Source of the DNA: Amphritea sp.
GTDB taxonomy: Bacteria > Pseudomonadota > Gammaproteobacteria > Pseudomonadales > Balneatricaceae
DNA length: 5,235 nt
NCBI GenBank assembly: GCA_018067325.1
Contig: JAGPUU010000349.1
Span: 1 to 5,235 of the forward strand
Direction of reading: 5' to 3'
A program made the position numbers and the translations under genes. Below are positions 1-5,235 of this stretch, piece by piece. The notes beneath the pieces are model-generated. The model was not told the DNA's origin and did not search any database. It saw nothing but the letters and a program-made list of their open reading frames with translations. Numbering within the stretch: position 1 is the stretch's first letter; every line of letters starts with the position of its first letter.

Positions 1-648
1 ACCAATCGGCAAGGTCCAGTCTTCGGGAATCTTTTCTTGTTGTATGGCGACCCAGGGGATTGCCAGCAACATTAGGATTGCAGCTGATTGTAGTGGGTGA
101 TTTAAACGCTTAAAGAAAGTGACTGACAGTGTACCCACTAGCACTACATAGAGGCTGAGGAACCAGACCCCACCCAATGGAGCAAATACCGCCATGGGAG
201 TATCAATCAGGCCATAGCCGAGATAGAGCCAGGGGAATCCGGTAAGTAACCAGCTACGTAACCATTCAAAGAGTAACCAGAGTGCGCAAAAACCGATCGC
301 ATTACGGAAAAAGCGAGTATAGATCCAACTTTGAATGGAAAAGAGTATTGCGAGAGCGGCGACAAATAGAAAAGTCATTGAGCCGGCAAGAAGGCTGGAG
401 GCGTTGCCATGTTCATGAATGCTGACAAATACCCAAGACACGCCTGCACCGAAAAAGCCGAGGCCGTAACACCAGCCAAGCCAGCCTCCGATTCGGGGAG
501 AGCAGTTGTGCAGTGATATAAACAGCAGCGCTACGGAAATACCCCCCAGGTACCAATAGTCAAAAGGGGCTAACGAGAGCGGGGCGATTGCGCCAGAAGA
601 TAGGCAGAGTAACACTCGCCAGAATATGTACGGAGTGCGGTTAGCCAT
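1..648 (-). CDS. lnt: Apolipoprotein N-acyltransferase, N-terminal part (cut by window edge)
   Basis: Lnt moves an acyl chain from a membrane phospholipid to the N-terminal diacylglyceryl-cysteine of lipoproteins, the last step of lipoprotein maturation in the inner membrane. I translated 216 codons from the ATG at 648; the frame stays open to base 1, so the C-terminal half (family length is about 500 residues) lies outside. The visible part is strongly hydrophobic, with about six to seven membrane-type stretches between residues 8 and 203. It carries the Lnt-typical GAGVSWVFVSIHEHG (67-81) and FEWLRSWLLTGFPW (127-140). The periplasmic nitrilase-like domain with the Glu-Lys-Cys triad begins just beyond the edge, so catalytic residues cannot be judged. 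The start is 11 bp after the corC stop, with only a weak ribosome site (TAGG overlapping that stop), which suggests cotranscription and perhaps coupling. Confidence 0.93.
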   Translation of the reverse strand, partial: MANRTPYIFWRVLLCLSSGAIAPLSLAPFDYWYLGGISVALLFISLHNCSPRIGGWLGWCYGLGFFGAGVSWVFVSIHEHGNASSLLAGSMTFLFVAALAILFSIQSWIYTRFFRNAIGFCALWLLFEWLRSWLLTGFPWLYLGYGLIDTPMAVFAPLGGVWFLSLYVVLVGTLSVTFFKRLNHPLQSAAILMLLAIPWVAIQQEKIPEDWTLPIG

Positions 649-659
649 GGGTAATCGAC

Positions 660-1505
660 CTATTCTGAACGAATAACCTGCAGCAGACGAATTCGTCGGT
701 TGTCGGCGCTAAGAATTTTAAATGTAAATGCATCGATTTCTACAGTCTCATCCTTGTTGGGCAGATGACCAAATTTCTGAGTCACCAATCCACCGATAGT
801 ATCAAATTCATCGTCAGGCATGCCAATATCGAAGAATTCGTTAAAATCTTCGATGGGTGTCAGCGCTTTAACGATAAAGCCATTATCGTCGAAAGGTTTA
901 ATATTACCATCGTCATCATCCGCGTCATGCTCATCTTCGATTTCGCCGACGATCTGCTCAAGTACATCTTCAATGGTAATAACACCGGATACCCCCGCAT
1001 ATTCATCGACAACGATAGCCATATGATTACGGGTAGCGCGAAACTCTTGTAGCAGTACGTTAAGGCGTTTGCTTTCCGGAATGAACGTGGCTTTACGAAC
1101 ATGTTGCGAGATATCGAAGTTTTCCAGATAGTTATCATCCAGAATCAATGGCAGAAGATCTTTGGCCAGTAGTACGCCGAGGATATCATCTGGGTTTTCA
1201 CCGATGACCGGAAAGCGGGAGTGGGCGGAAGAGATAATAATCGGCAGGAACTCTTTAGGTGTCTGGTCGGCTTCTACCACCACCATTTGTGATCTGGGGA
1301 TCATAACATCCCGTACCTGACGATCGGCCACCTGCATTGCGCCTTCAATAATACTAAACGCTTCCTGGTCCAGAACGTTCTCATCGGCGGCGTCTTTAAG
1401 GTCAGCCAGCAAGTCTTCACGGGTTTTCGGCTCATCGGAAAAGGCTTGGGCGAGTTTGCTTAGCCAGGTTTTCTGATGACCATTTCCCGGTCGATCTTCA
1501 CTCAT
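660..1505 (-). CDS. corC: CorC/YbeX family CBS-domain protein
   Basis: This 281-residue protein matches the CorC/YbeX family (E. coli about 292), linked to magnesium/cobalt homeostasis and, through its gene neighbours, to ribosome physiology; its biochemical role is not firmly settled. Two CBS domains lie at about residues 64-120 (VRDVMIPRSQM, RFPVIGENPDDILGV) and 133-188 (HMAIVVDEYAGVSGVITIED), a pair that in relatives binds adenine nucleotides. A very acidic linker, EDEHDADDDD (190-199), is followed by the CorC/HlyC C-terminal domain (about 203-279, with FDTIGGLV near 234-241). No membrane segment is visible, as expected for the soluble short form. The ATG at 1505 is preceded by GGAG (1512-1515) at 6-nt spacing. 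It lies 62 bp after ybeY and 11 bp before lnt, on the same strand as both. No promoter in the 62-bp gap is convincing. Confidence 0.95.
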   Translation of the reverse strand: MSEDRPGNGHQKTWLSKLAQAFSDEPKTREDLLADLKDAADENVLDQEAFSIIEGAMQVADRQVRDVMIPRSQMVVVEADQTPKEFLPIIISSAHSRFPVIGENPDDILGVLLAKDLLPLILDDNYLENFDISQHVRKATFIPESKRLNVLLQEFRATRNHMAIVVDEYAGVSGVITIEDVLEQIVGEIEDEHDADDDDGNIKPFDDNGFIVKALTPIEDFNEFFDIGMPDDEFDTIGGLVTQKFGHLPNKDETVEIDAFTFKILSADNRRIRLLQVIRSE

Positions 1506-1567
1506 TGTGTGCTCCGTTTATTCGATCACAAACTTTATGGGTTAACAGGTCTATCTGATTTAGAGCT

Positions 1568-2026
1568 TTATTCACTTAACAAATAGGGATCAGGAATGTT
1601 CAGAGTAGTGAGGATTTCCCGTTCCAGCTGTTCCATCTCTTCTGCTTCAAGGTTATTTATATGGTCGAATCCCAATAGATGCAAGACTCCATGTATAACC
1701 ATATGACACCAGTGGTTGAATAACGGCTTGTTTTGTTCGATAGCTTCGCAGGAAACGACCTCTGCACAGATCACTAAATCACCCAGTAGGTCCAGTTCTA
1801 TGCCCTCAGGCATCTCAAACGGAAAGGACAAAACGTTGGTGGAACTGTCTTTGCCGCGATATTGGTTATTCAGTTCCTGACTCTCTTGTGGTGCAACAAT
1901 ACGTATAGAGAGTTCAGCTGCGTCCAGGCGGCCTTTAAGGGCGGCACTGACCCATTCAGTCAGTTGAGCTTCTGAGGGAAGGTCGATGTCTTCAATCTGA
2001 CACTGACGATCAACAAAGTAGTTCAT
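1568..2026 (-). CDS. ybeY: Endoribonuclease YbeY (rRNA maturation factor)
   Basis: YbeY is a metal-dependent single-strand endoribonuclease used in 16S rRNA 3'-end maturation and in quality control of defective 70S ribosomes, acting in the cytoplasm. The 152 residues match the usual family length (about 155). The metal-binding motif [12 protein letters not shown] ends at residue 122 and supplies His112, His116 and His122. The conserved arginine of the active-site groove is in [18 protein letters not shown] (residues 53-70), at Arg57. The ATG at 2024-2026 overlaps the TGA of phoH (ATGA, 4 bp shared), and AGGA sits 6 nt upstream inside phoH. This arrangement points to translational coupling with its known functional partner. 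Nothing is missing or odd. Confidence 0.97.
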   Translation of the reverse strand: MNYFVDRQCQIEDIDLPSEAQLTEWVSAALKGRLDAAELSIRIVAPQESQELNNQYRGKDSSTNVLSFPFEMPEGIELDLLGDLVICAEVVSCEAIEQNKPLFNHWCHMVIHGVLHLLGFDHINNLEAEEMEQLEREILTTLNIPDPYLLSE

Positions 2027-3024
2027 CGCTTGTCCTGTTGGGAAGGTTGCTGTTTTTCATAAAGTTCATAGGCATCGACAATATGTCCAACCAGAGGGTG
2101 TCGGACCACATCTTTAGAGTTAAACCGGGTAAATCCTATCCCTTTAACCTCTTTCAGTACTTCGCTGGCGTGGATTAGTCCGGAGCGTACCCCTTTTGGT
2201 AGGTCGATCTGGGTTGTATCACCGGTGATCACTGCGGTGGAGCCAAAGCCTATCCGGGTGAGGAACATCTTCATCTGTTCCCGGGTAGTGTTCTGACTCT
2301 CATCAAGGATGACGAAAGACCCGTTCAGCGTTCGACCTCGCATATAAGCCAGCGGAGCAACTTCGATTACATTACGTTCGATAAGTTTACTGACCCGCTC
2401 AATACCGAGCATCTCATAAAGAGCGTCGTAGAGGGGGCGTAGGTAAGGGTCTACCTTTTGGCTCAGGTCACCGGGCAGAAAGCCAAGTTTTTCACCGGCT
2501 TCAACCGCCGGGCGGACCAGTAGTATCCGGCTGACTTCTTCCCGTTCCAGCGCTTCACAAGCGCAGGCAACTGCTAAATAGGTTTTACCCGTACCGGCAG
2601 GGCCAATACCGAAATTGATATCATGGGTCAGAATGGTACGGACATAACTCTGTTGATTCGGCCCGCGCGGGCGGATCTGGACTTTGCGGGTCTGGATGGT
2701 AATGTCGGCCTGATAAACCGGCGCGGCAGGCTCTCCACCGGATAGCTGTTCAACGCCGGATTGCTGCAACAACAGGTGGATCTGATCTGGTGTGACCGGC
2801 TCTCCCTTTTGTACATCTTCATAGAGTTGTTCGAGCATCTTGGCACCGGCGCGGATCAGATCGGATTTACCCGCAAGCTGGAAGCTGTTGCCCCGGTTAC
2901 TGATCTCAATGCCCAGCCGTTTCTCTATCAGTCGCAGGTGCTCATCGAGCTGGCCACAGAGATTCGACAGATGCTGCGGGCTATCAGGCTCCAGAGTGAG
3001 CTTTATTGTTTGCGCTGTGTTCAA
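2023..3024 (-). CDS. ybeZ: PhoH-like ATPase YbeZ, TTG start
   Basis: This 333-residue protein is a PhoH-family P-loop ATPase (YbeZ), thought to assist YbeY in RNA or ribosome metabolism; the exact substrate is unsettled. The N-terminal 100 or so residues form the small RNA-binding-like domain usual in this subfamily. The ATPase core follows, with Walker A GPAGTGKT (141-148), [19 protein letters not shown] (168-186), Walker [10 protein letters not shown] (237-245), ITGD (266-269) and DVVRHPLV (305-312). The start codon is TTG (3022-3024). Between the miaB stop and this codon the frame holds no ATG or GTG, the next in-frame ATG is residue 63 inside the conserved part, and AAGGA (3032-3036) lies 7 nt upstream. 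The C-terminal tail (about 323-333) is Gln/Lys-rich and probably disordered. The stop overlaps the ybeY start. Confidence 0.96.
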   Translation of the reverse strand: MNTAQTIKLTLEPDSPQHLSNLCGQLDEHLRLIEKRLGIEISNRGNSFQLAGKSDLIRAGAKMLEQLYEDVQKGEPVTPDQIHLLLQQSGVEQLSGGEPAAPVYQADITIQTRKVQIRPRGPNQQSYVRTILTHDINFGIGPAGTGKTYLAVACACEALEREEVSRILLVRPAVEAGEKLGFLPGDLSQKVDPYLRPLYDALYEMLGIERVSKLIERNVIEVAPLAYMRGRTLNGSFVILDESQNTTREQMKMFLTRIGFGSTAVITGDTTQIDLPKGVRSGLIHASEVLKEVKGIGFTRFNSKDVVRHPLVGHIVDAYELYEKQQPSQQDKR

Positions 3025-3031
3025 AAACTGA

Positions 3032-3036
3032 TCCTT
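3032..3036 (-). promoter_or_regulatory. Ribosome binding site deciding the phoH/ybeZ TTG start
   Basis: Read on the minus strand, AAGGA stands 7 nt before the TTG at 3024. It is the only good Shine-Dalgarno match in the 45-bp gap after miaB, and it supports the non-ATG start over the distant internal ATG at residue 63. Confidence 0.75.
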
Positions 3037-3053
3037 AGATTGAGATGCTGATA

Positions 3054-3083
3054 AGTATAGGGTATTGGTTTACTGAGAGTCAT
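3054..3083 (-). promoter_or_regulatory. Candidate promoter for phoH-ybeY-corC-lnt
   Basis: On the minus strand, ATGACT (3078-3083, 4 of 6 to TTGACA), an 18-bp spacer and TATACT (3054-3059, 5 of 6 to TATAAT) form a plausible sigma-70 promoter. The -35 hexamer overlaps the last codons of miaB. The same stretch can be read as a loose heat-shock type site: CATGAC, 16 bp, then CCCTATAC, compared with CTTGAA and CCCCATNT. Transcription would begin near 3047, leaving a short leader that carries the AAGGA site. Both readings are inference from hexamer matches. Confidence 0.4.
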
Positions 3084-4443
3084 GTGCTGCAAGGGTACCA
3101 TCCAGCTCAGACCCCACCAGTTCACCTACCAGAGAATTGGTGTAGATCTCAGCGATGCGGACATCAGCAAAGTGGCCGATCATGTCCGGATTGTCACAAC
3201 GGAAGTTAACCACTCTATTATTCTCAGTACGGCCCTGTAGCTTGCCTGGGTCTTTTTTCGAGTAGTTGGTTACTAATATGCGTTGCACTGAATCGACCAT
3301 GCGACGGCTGATTTGCAATGCTTGTTGAAGAATACGATCTTGCAAAATTTTCAGGCGTTGTTTCTTGGTCTCATCTGAAATGTCGTCCGGCAGATCGGCA
3401 GCGGGTGTACCCGGGCGACGGCTGTAAATAAAGCTATATGAGTTATCAAAGCCGATCTCTGCGATCAAATTCATGGTCGCTTCAAACTCTGCATCGGTTT
3501 CGCCGGGGAAGCCGATAATAAAATCTGAAGATAGCGTGATGTTCGGGCGTGCTGCGCGAATCTTCCGAATCAGGGACTTATACTCAAGCGCCATATGGCC
3601 GCGCTTCATCGCATTCAAAATCCGATCAGATCCGCTTTGAACGGGTAGGTGCAGGAAGCTAACCAGCTCAGGAACATCACGATAAACGTCTATCAGGCTA
3701 TCAGTAAACTCAACGGGGTGAGAGGTGGTAAAACGAATGCGATCGACACCTTCGATGACTGCAACGTTGCGGATTAATTCTGCTAGGTCCGCGAAATCGC
3801 TGTCAGAGGTTGCACCTTGGTAAGCGTTGACGTTCTGTCCTAATAGATGGATCTCCCGCACACCCTGCTCGGACAGTTCAAGTACTTCCGCCAGAACGTC
3901 GTTCAGCGGTCGGCTGACCTCTTCGCCGCGAGTATAGGGAACTACGCAGAAAGTGCAGTATTTGCTGCAACCTTCCATGATCGAAACGAAGGCTTCAGCC
4001 CCTTCAACCCGAGGTGCAGGAAGATGGTCGAACTTTTCGATTTCGGGGAAGCTGATATCAACAATGCCTTTCTTCTGAGTGCCGGCATTAGTGATGTCAA
4101 TCATCTCCGGCAGACGATGGAGGGTCTGTGGTCCAAAGATCATATCCACGTATGGCGCCCGCTTGAGGATGGCCTCACCTTCCTGAGAAGCAACGCAGCC
4201 GCCCACTCCGATCTTCAGATCAGGGTTTTTAGCTTTCAGTTTGCGCCAGCGGCCCAGCTGATGAAAAACTTTCTCCTGAGCTTTTTCCCGGATCGAACAG
4301 GTGTTCAGGAGCAGCACGTCGGCTTCATTCTGATTGTCGGTCAGCTCAAGTTCATGGCTCTCGCCCAGCAGATCAGCCATACGGGCGGAATCGTACTCGT
4401 TCATCTGGCAACCATGGGTTTTAATGAATAGCTTCTTGGCCAT
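3070..4443 (-). CDS. miaB: tRNA-2-methylthio-N6-dimethylallyladenosine synthase MiaB
   Basis: MiaB is a radical SAM methylthiotransferase that converts i6A37 to ms2i6A37 next to the anticodon of tRNAs reading U-starting codons. The 457 residues fit the family (about 440-475). The N-terminal UPF0004 domain (about 3-120) shows HGCQMN with Cys12, NTCSIREKA with Cys49 and [11 protein letters not shown] with Cys83, the three ligands of the auxiliary 4Fe-4S cluster. The radical SAM core has [19 protein letters not shown] with Cys159, Cys163 and Cys166 (CxxxCxxC), then [18 protein letters not shown] and [14 protein letters not shown]-terminal TRAM domain spans roughly 378-442. The ATG at 4443 has AGG (4450-4452) 6 nt upstream. 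It is the first gene of the minus-strand run and diverges from the DUF1820 gene. No signs of damage or transfer. Confidence 0.98.
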   Translation of the reverse strand: MAKKLFIKTHGCQMNEYDSARMADLLGESHELELTDNQNEADVLLLNTCSIREKAQEKVFHQLGRWRKLKAKNPDLKIGVGGCVASQEGEAILKRAPYVDMIFGPQTLHRLPEMIDITNAGTQKKGIVDISFPEIEKFDHLPAPRVEGAEAFVSIMEGCSKYCTFCVVPYTRGEEVSRPLNDVLAEVLELSEQGVREIHLLGQNVNAYQGATSDSDFADLAELIRNVAVIEGVDRIRFTTSHPVEFTDSLIDVYRDVPELVSFLHLPVQSGSDRILNAMKRGHMALEYKSLIRKIRAARPNITLSSDFIIGFPGETDAEFEATMNLIAEIGFDNSYSFIYSRRPGTPAADLPDDISDETKKQRLKILQDRILQQALQISRRMVDSVQRILVTNYSKKDPGKLQGRTENNRVVNFRCDNPDMIGHFADVRIAEIYTNSLVGELVGSELDGTLAAHDSQ

Positions 4444-4486
4444 TGCACACCTGTCTTTAAATCTTGGGAAAAGTAAAAGGGCGGAA

Positions 4487-4492
4487 ATTATA
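4487..4492 (-). promoter_or_regulatory. Candidate -10 element of the miaB promoter
   Basis: Minus-strand TATAAT is an exact -10 consensus, 43 bp before the miaB ATG, giving a leader of about 36 nt. At 15-19 bp spacing no hexamer resembles TTGACA, and there is no TGn extension. The -10 is therefore suggestive, but the promoter as a whole is not proven; an activator may be needed if it is real. Confidence 0.45.
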
Positions 4493-4522
4493 CTTTAAGG
4501 TCACCGGGGATCATAGTTTTTA

Positions 4523-4577
4523 ACTGCCTCTGTGCATGACTTGTAATCATATAAAAGAACCCCATATAGCAGGCAGT
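4523..4577. repeat. 7-bp inverted repeat between the divergent miaB and DUF1820 genes
   Basis: ACTGCCT (4523-4529) and AGGCAGT (4571-4577) are perfect reverse complements separated by 41 bp. The pair brackets the candidate DUF1820 promoter elements. It could be a spaced operator or a chance match; seven bases alone are weak support. Confidence 0.25.
4541..4570 (+). promoter_or_regulatory. Candidate promoter region of the DUF1820 gene
   Basis: Two overlapping readings exist on the plus strand. One is TTGTAA (4541-4546), an 18-bp spacer and TATAGC (4565-4570), each 4 of 6 to consensus. The other is TATAAA (4550-4555, 5 of 6) without a recognisable -35. Either would start transcription some 25-40 bp before the ATG at 4603. 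Neither is strong, and the choice between them cannot be made from sequence. Confidence 0.3.
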
Positions 4578-4602
4578 CAAACCTATTTGAGTGCTCTGAA
4601 GA

Positions 4603-4923
4603 ATGGCAAGTGAACCCATCTACCGAATCAAATTTCTTAACCAGAACGAGGTCTATGAGATCTACGCTCTGAATGTCTATCAAAGTGACCTGTGGGGCTT
4701 TCTGGAGGTCGAAAATTTCGTTTTTGGCAGTCAGAGCTCGTTGCTGGTTGATCCGTCTGAAGAGAAGCTGAAAAAACAGTTTGAAGAGGTAGAGCGCAGT
4801 TATATCCCGATGCAGGCGATTATCCGCATCGACGAAGTTAAGCATGAAGGTGTGGCCAAAATTACCGAGGCCAAGGGGACTGTTACGCAGTTTCCAGTGA
4901 TGCCACCGCGTCCTCGCAGTTAA
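4603..4923 (+). CDS. DUF1820 family protein, function unknown
   Basis: This 106-residue protein matches what I know of the uncharacterised DUF1820 family: PIYRIKFLNQNEVYEIYA (6-23), VYQSDLWGFLEVENFVFG (25-42), DPSEEKLKKQFEEVERSYIP (50-69) and a C-terminal MPPRPR tail. It has no signal peptide, membrane segment, cysteine or obvious catalytic motif; a small cytoplasmic alpha/beta protein with a charged central helix (about 52-65) seems likely. The strand choice is supported by the family match, because the opposite strand is also open over much of this stretch. The start is ATG at 4603; the preceding GAAGA is too close for a normal ribosome site and a GAG at 4589-4591 is distant, so initiation looks weak. 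It diverges from miaB across 159 bp, so shared control is possible. A functional link to tRNA modification is unproven. Confidence 0.88.
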   Translation: MASEPIYRIKFLNQNEVYEIYALNVYQSDLWGFLEVENFVFGSQSSLLVDPSEEKLKKQFEEVERSYIPMQAIIRIDEVKHEGVAKITEAKGTVTQFPVMPPRPRS

Positions 4924-4952
4924 TGTAAGCGGTAAGCTTTGAGACTGTTTTT

Positions 4953-4977
4953 GTGCAAACGCTGATTAGCGTTTCAC
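4953..4977. other. Perfect hairpin without T-tract downstream of the DUF1820 gene
   Basis: AAACGCT (4957-4963) and AGCGTTT (4968-4974) form a perfect 7-bp stem with a GATT loop. GTG (4953-4955) and CAC (4975-4977) extend it past a single bulged C. It begins 30 bp after the DUF1820 stop. No T-tract follows it on either strand (CACTGAAC on plus, GCACAAAAAC on minus), so it is not a standard intrinsic terminator. It could stabilise the 3' end of the transcript or be a protein site. Confidence 0.5.
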
Positions 4978-4982
4978 TGAAC

Positions 4983-4997
4983 TGAACCCTAGGTTCA
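4983..4997. other. Short inverted repeat TGAACC-CTA-GGTTCA
   Basis: A 6-bp perfect stem with a 3-bp centre lies 5 bp after the preceding hairpin. No T-tract follows (ATCTAAATTACC). As DNA it has the near-palindromic form of a dimeric regulator site; as RNA it is a second small stem. No regulator can be named. Confidence 0.35.
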
Positions 4998-5016
4998 ATC
5001 TAAATTACCTATCATT

Positions 5017-5090
5017 GAAAAAAAACAGCATATAGCTGGCAGCTGAGCCTCGCTAACGATGGCCAGTTGCTTTGCTTGTCTGTTTTTTTC
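5017..5090. terminator. Probable bidirectional terminator: imperfect hairpin with A-tract and T-tract ends
   Basis: AAAAAAACAG (5019-5028) is the exact reverse complement of CTGTTTTTTT (5080-5089). Inside, AGCTGGC (5034-5040) pairs with GCCAGTT (5062-5068) with one G-U, and AGC-CTC-GCT (5046-5054) can close the apex. Read on the plus strand the structure ends in seven T and could stop the DUF1820 transcript. Read on the minus strand it ends in eight T, preceded directly by the small stem CAGC-TATAT-GCTG, and could stop a gene entering from the right. The inner stems are interrupted by large unpaired stretches, so strength is uncertain. Confidence 0.45.
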
Positions 5091-5235
5091 TCTAATCCCC
5101 CACCTAACCAATCGGTCCTGGCTAAGCCGTTGCCTGCGCCCTGCAGGTGAGTCTGCATTACAAGCATCGATTAGAATCCCTAGTCGCGAATTTTGCGAGC
5201 TGGCCCGCTGGTCTTTGCCGAATCGTCATACCTAG
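5059..5235 (+). CDS. Doubtful 58-codon reading frame ending at the window edge
   Basis: ATG at 5059 opens a frame of 58 codons closed by TAG in the last three bases of the window. The predicted peptide starts with a short hydrophobic, cysteine-containing stretch (MASCFACLFFSLIPHL) and continues basic and Arg/Ser-rich, ending in ELARWSLPNRHT. I do not recognise a family. Against it: the start lies inside the loop of the probable terminator hairpin, the T-tract falls within its first ten or so codons, there is no good ribosome site (only GAG at 5045-5047), and an in-frame TGA at 5044-5046 rules out upstream extension. It is most likely a chance frame over a structured or repeated sequence, but it is listed so the stretch is not left blank. 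Confidence 0.15.
   Translation: MASCFACLFFSLIPHLTNRSWLSRCLRPAGESALQASIRIPSREFCELARWSLPNRHT
5091..5235. other. Unassigned stem-rich sequence at the right edge
   Basis: Apart from the doubtful frame covering it, I see no gene. The stretch contains several short stems: GGCT-A-AGCC (5119-5127), CCTGC-GCCCT-GCAGG (5132-5146), whose right half sits within the 8-bp palindrome CCTGCAGG (5139-5146), and TCGC-GAATTTT-GCGA (5184-5198). A direct repeat GCTGG-CCC-GCTGG follows (5200-5212). Such density could mean a dispersed repeat, an untranslated leader of a gene beyond the edge, or the end of a small RNA. No tRNA, tmRNA, 6S, 4.5S or RNase P signature is recognisable. Confidence 0.3.

Noticed and set aside
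765..1138. Several open frames of 68-95 codons overlapping corC on both strands
   Set aside because: All are out-of-frame or antisense readings of the corC gene, whose CBS and CorC/HlyC domains are complete.
2628..3051. Open frames of 63-96 codons overlapping the 5' half of phoH
   Set aside because: They are alternate-frame readings of the PhoH-like gene, without family features or good start signals.
3847..4431. A 194-codon open frame on the plus strand opposite miaB
   Set aside because: It lies wholly antisense to a miaB gene with all six cluster cysteines and full family length; its peptide has no recognisable domain.
4501..4845. A 114-codon open frame on the minus strand opposite the DUF1820 gene
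   Set aside because: The plus-strand product matches DUF1820 along its length, while the antisense peptide has no recognisable family and would overlap the proposed miaB promoter.
4957..4997. Possible 6S RNA or tRNA fragment suggested by the GGTTCAATC sequence
   Set aside because: No cloverleaf, no anticodon arm and no long 6S-type duplex can be drawn; the similarity is limited to one short stem.
5050..5110. Integron attC-like core (ACCTAAC at 5102-5108 and GCTAAC at 5052-5057)
   Set aside because: No partner GTTRRRY core at suitable distance and no attC-type long palindrome; the matches are short enough to be chance.
5158..5229. A 23-codon minus-strand frame starting with MTIRQRPAGQ
   Set aside because: Too short, without a visible ribosome site because the window ends 6 bp upstream, and antisense to another doubtful frame; no support either way.
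1..5235. A novel defence, mobile or biosynthetic system
   Set aside because: The gene content is a conserved housekeeping cluster with intact motifs; there are no transposases, integrases, CRISPR repeats or abrupt changes in coding style that would support an insertion.

Overview
The window reads as an ordinary chromosomal segment of a gammaproteobacterium. The closest impression is a marine oceanospirillalean or pseudomonad-like organism. This rests on the gene order miaB-phoH(ybeZ)-ybeY-corC(ybeX)-lnt on the minus strand, a conserved gammaproteobacterial cluster, and on a divergently placed DUF1820 gene, a family I associate with pseudomonads and relatives. The genus cannot be fixed from this stretch.

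Layout from left to right: the N-terminal 216 codons of lnt (minus strand, running off the left edge); corC; ybeY; phoH/ybeZ; miaB; a 159-bp divergent intergenic region; a small DUF1820 gene on the plus strand; and a 312-bp tail rich in inverted repeats, holding a probable A-tract/T-tract terminator hairpin and one doubtful 58-codon reading frame that ends exactly at the window edge.

The five minus-strand genes are tightly packed (gaps of 45, -4, 62 and 11 bp from miaB to lnt) and look like one transcription unit. A candidate internal promoter before phoH could let phoH-ybeY-corC-lnt be expressed without miaB. Their jobs are tRNA modification (MiaB), RNA and ribosome quality control (PhoH-like ATPase with the YbeY endonuclease), a membrane-associated CBS-domain protein linked to ion homeostasis (CorC), and the last step of lipoprotein maturation (Lnt). 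All key motifs are intact and no gene appears broken.

I found no mobile element, CRISPR array, RNA gene of a recognised family, defence system or clearly new system. The points most worth a second look are the TTG start of phoH in the same frame as the miaB stop, the candidate promoter in front of it, and the structured tail, where one A-rich arm can pair with either of two CTGTTTTT arms.
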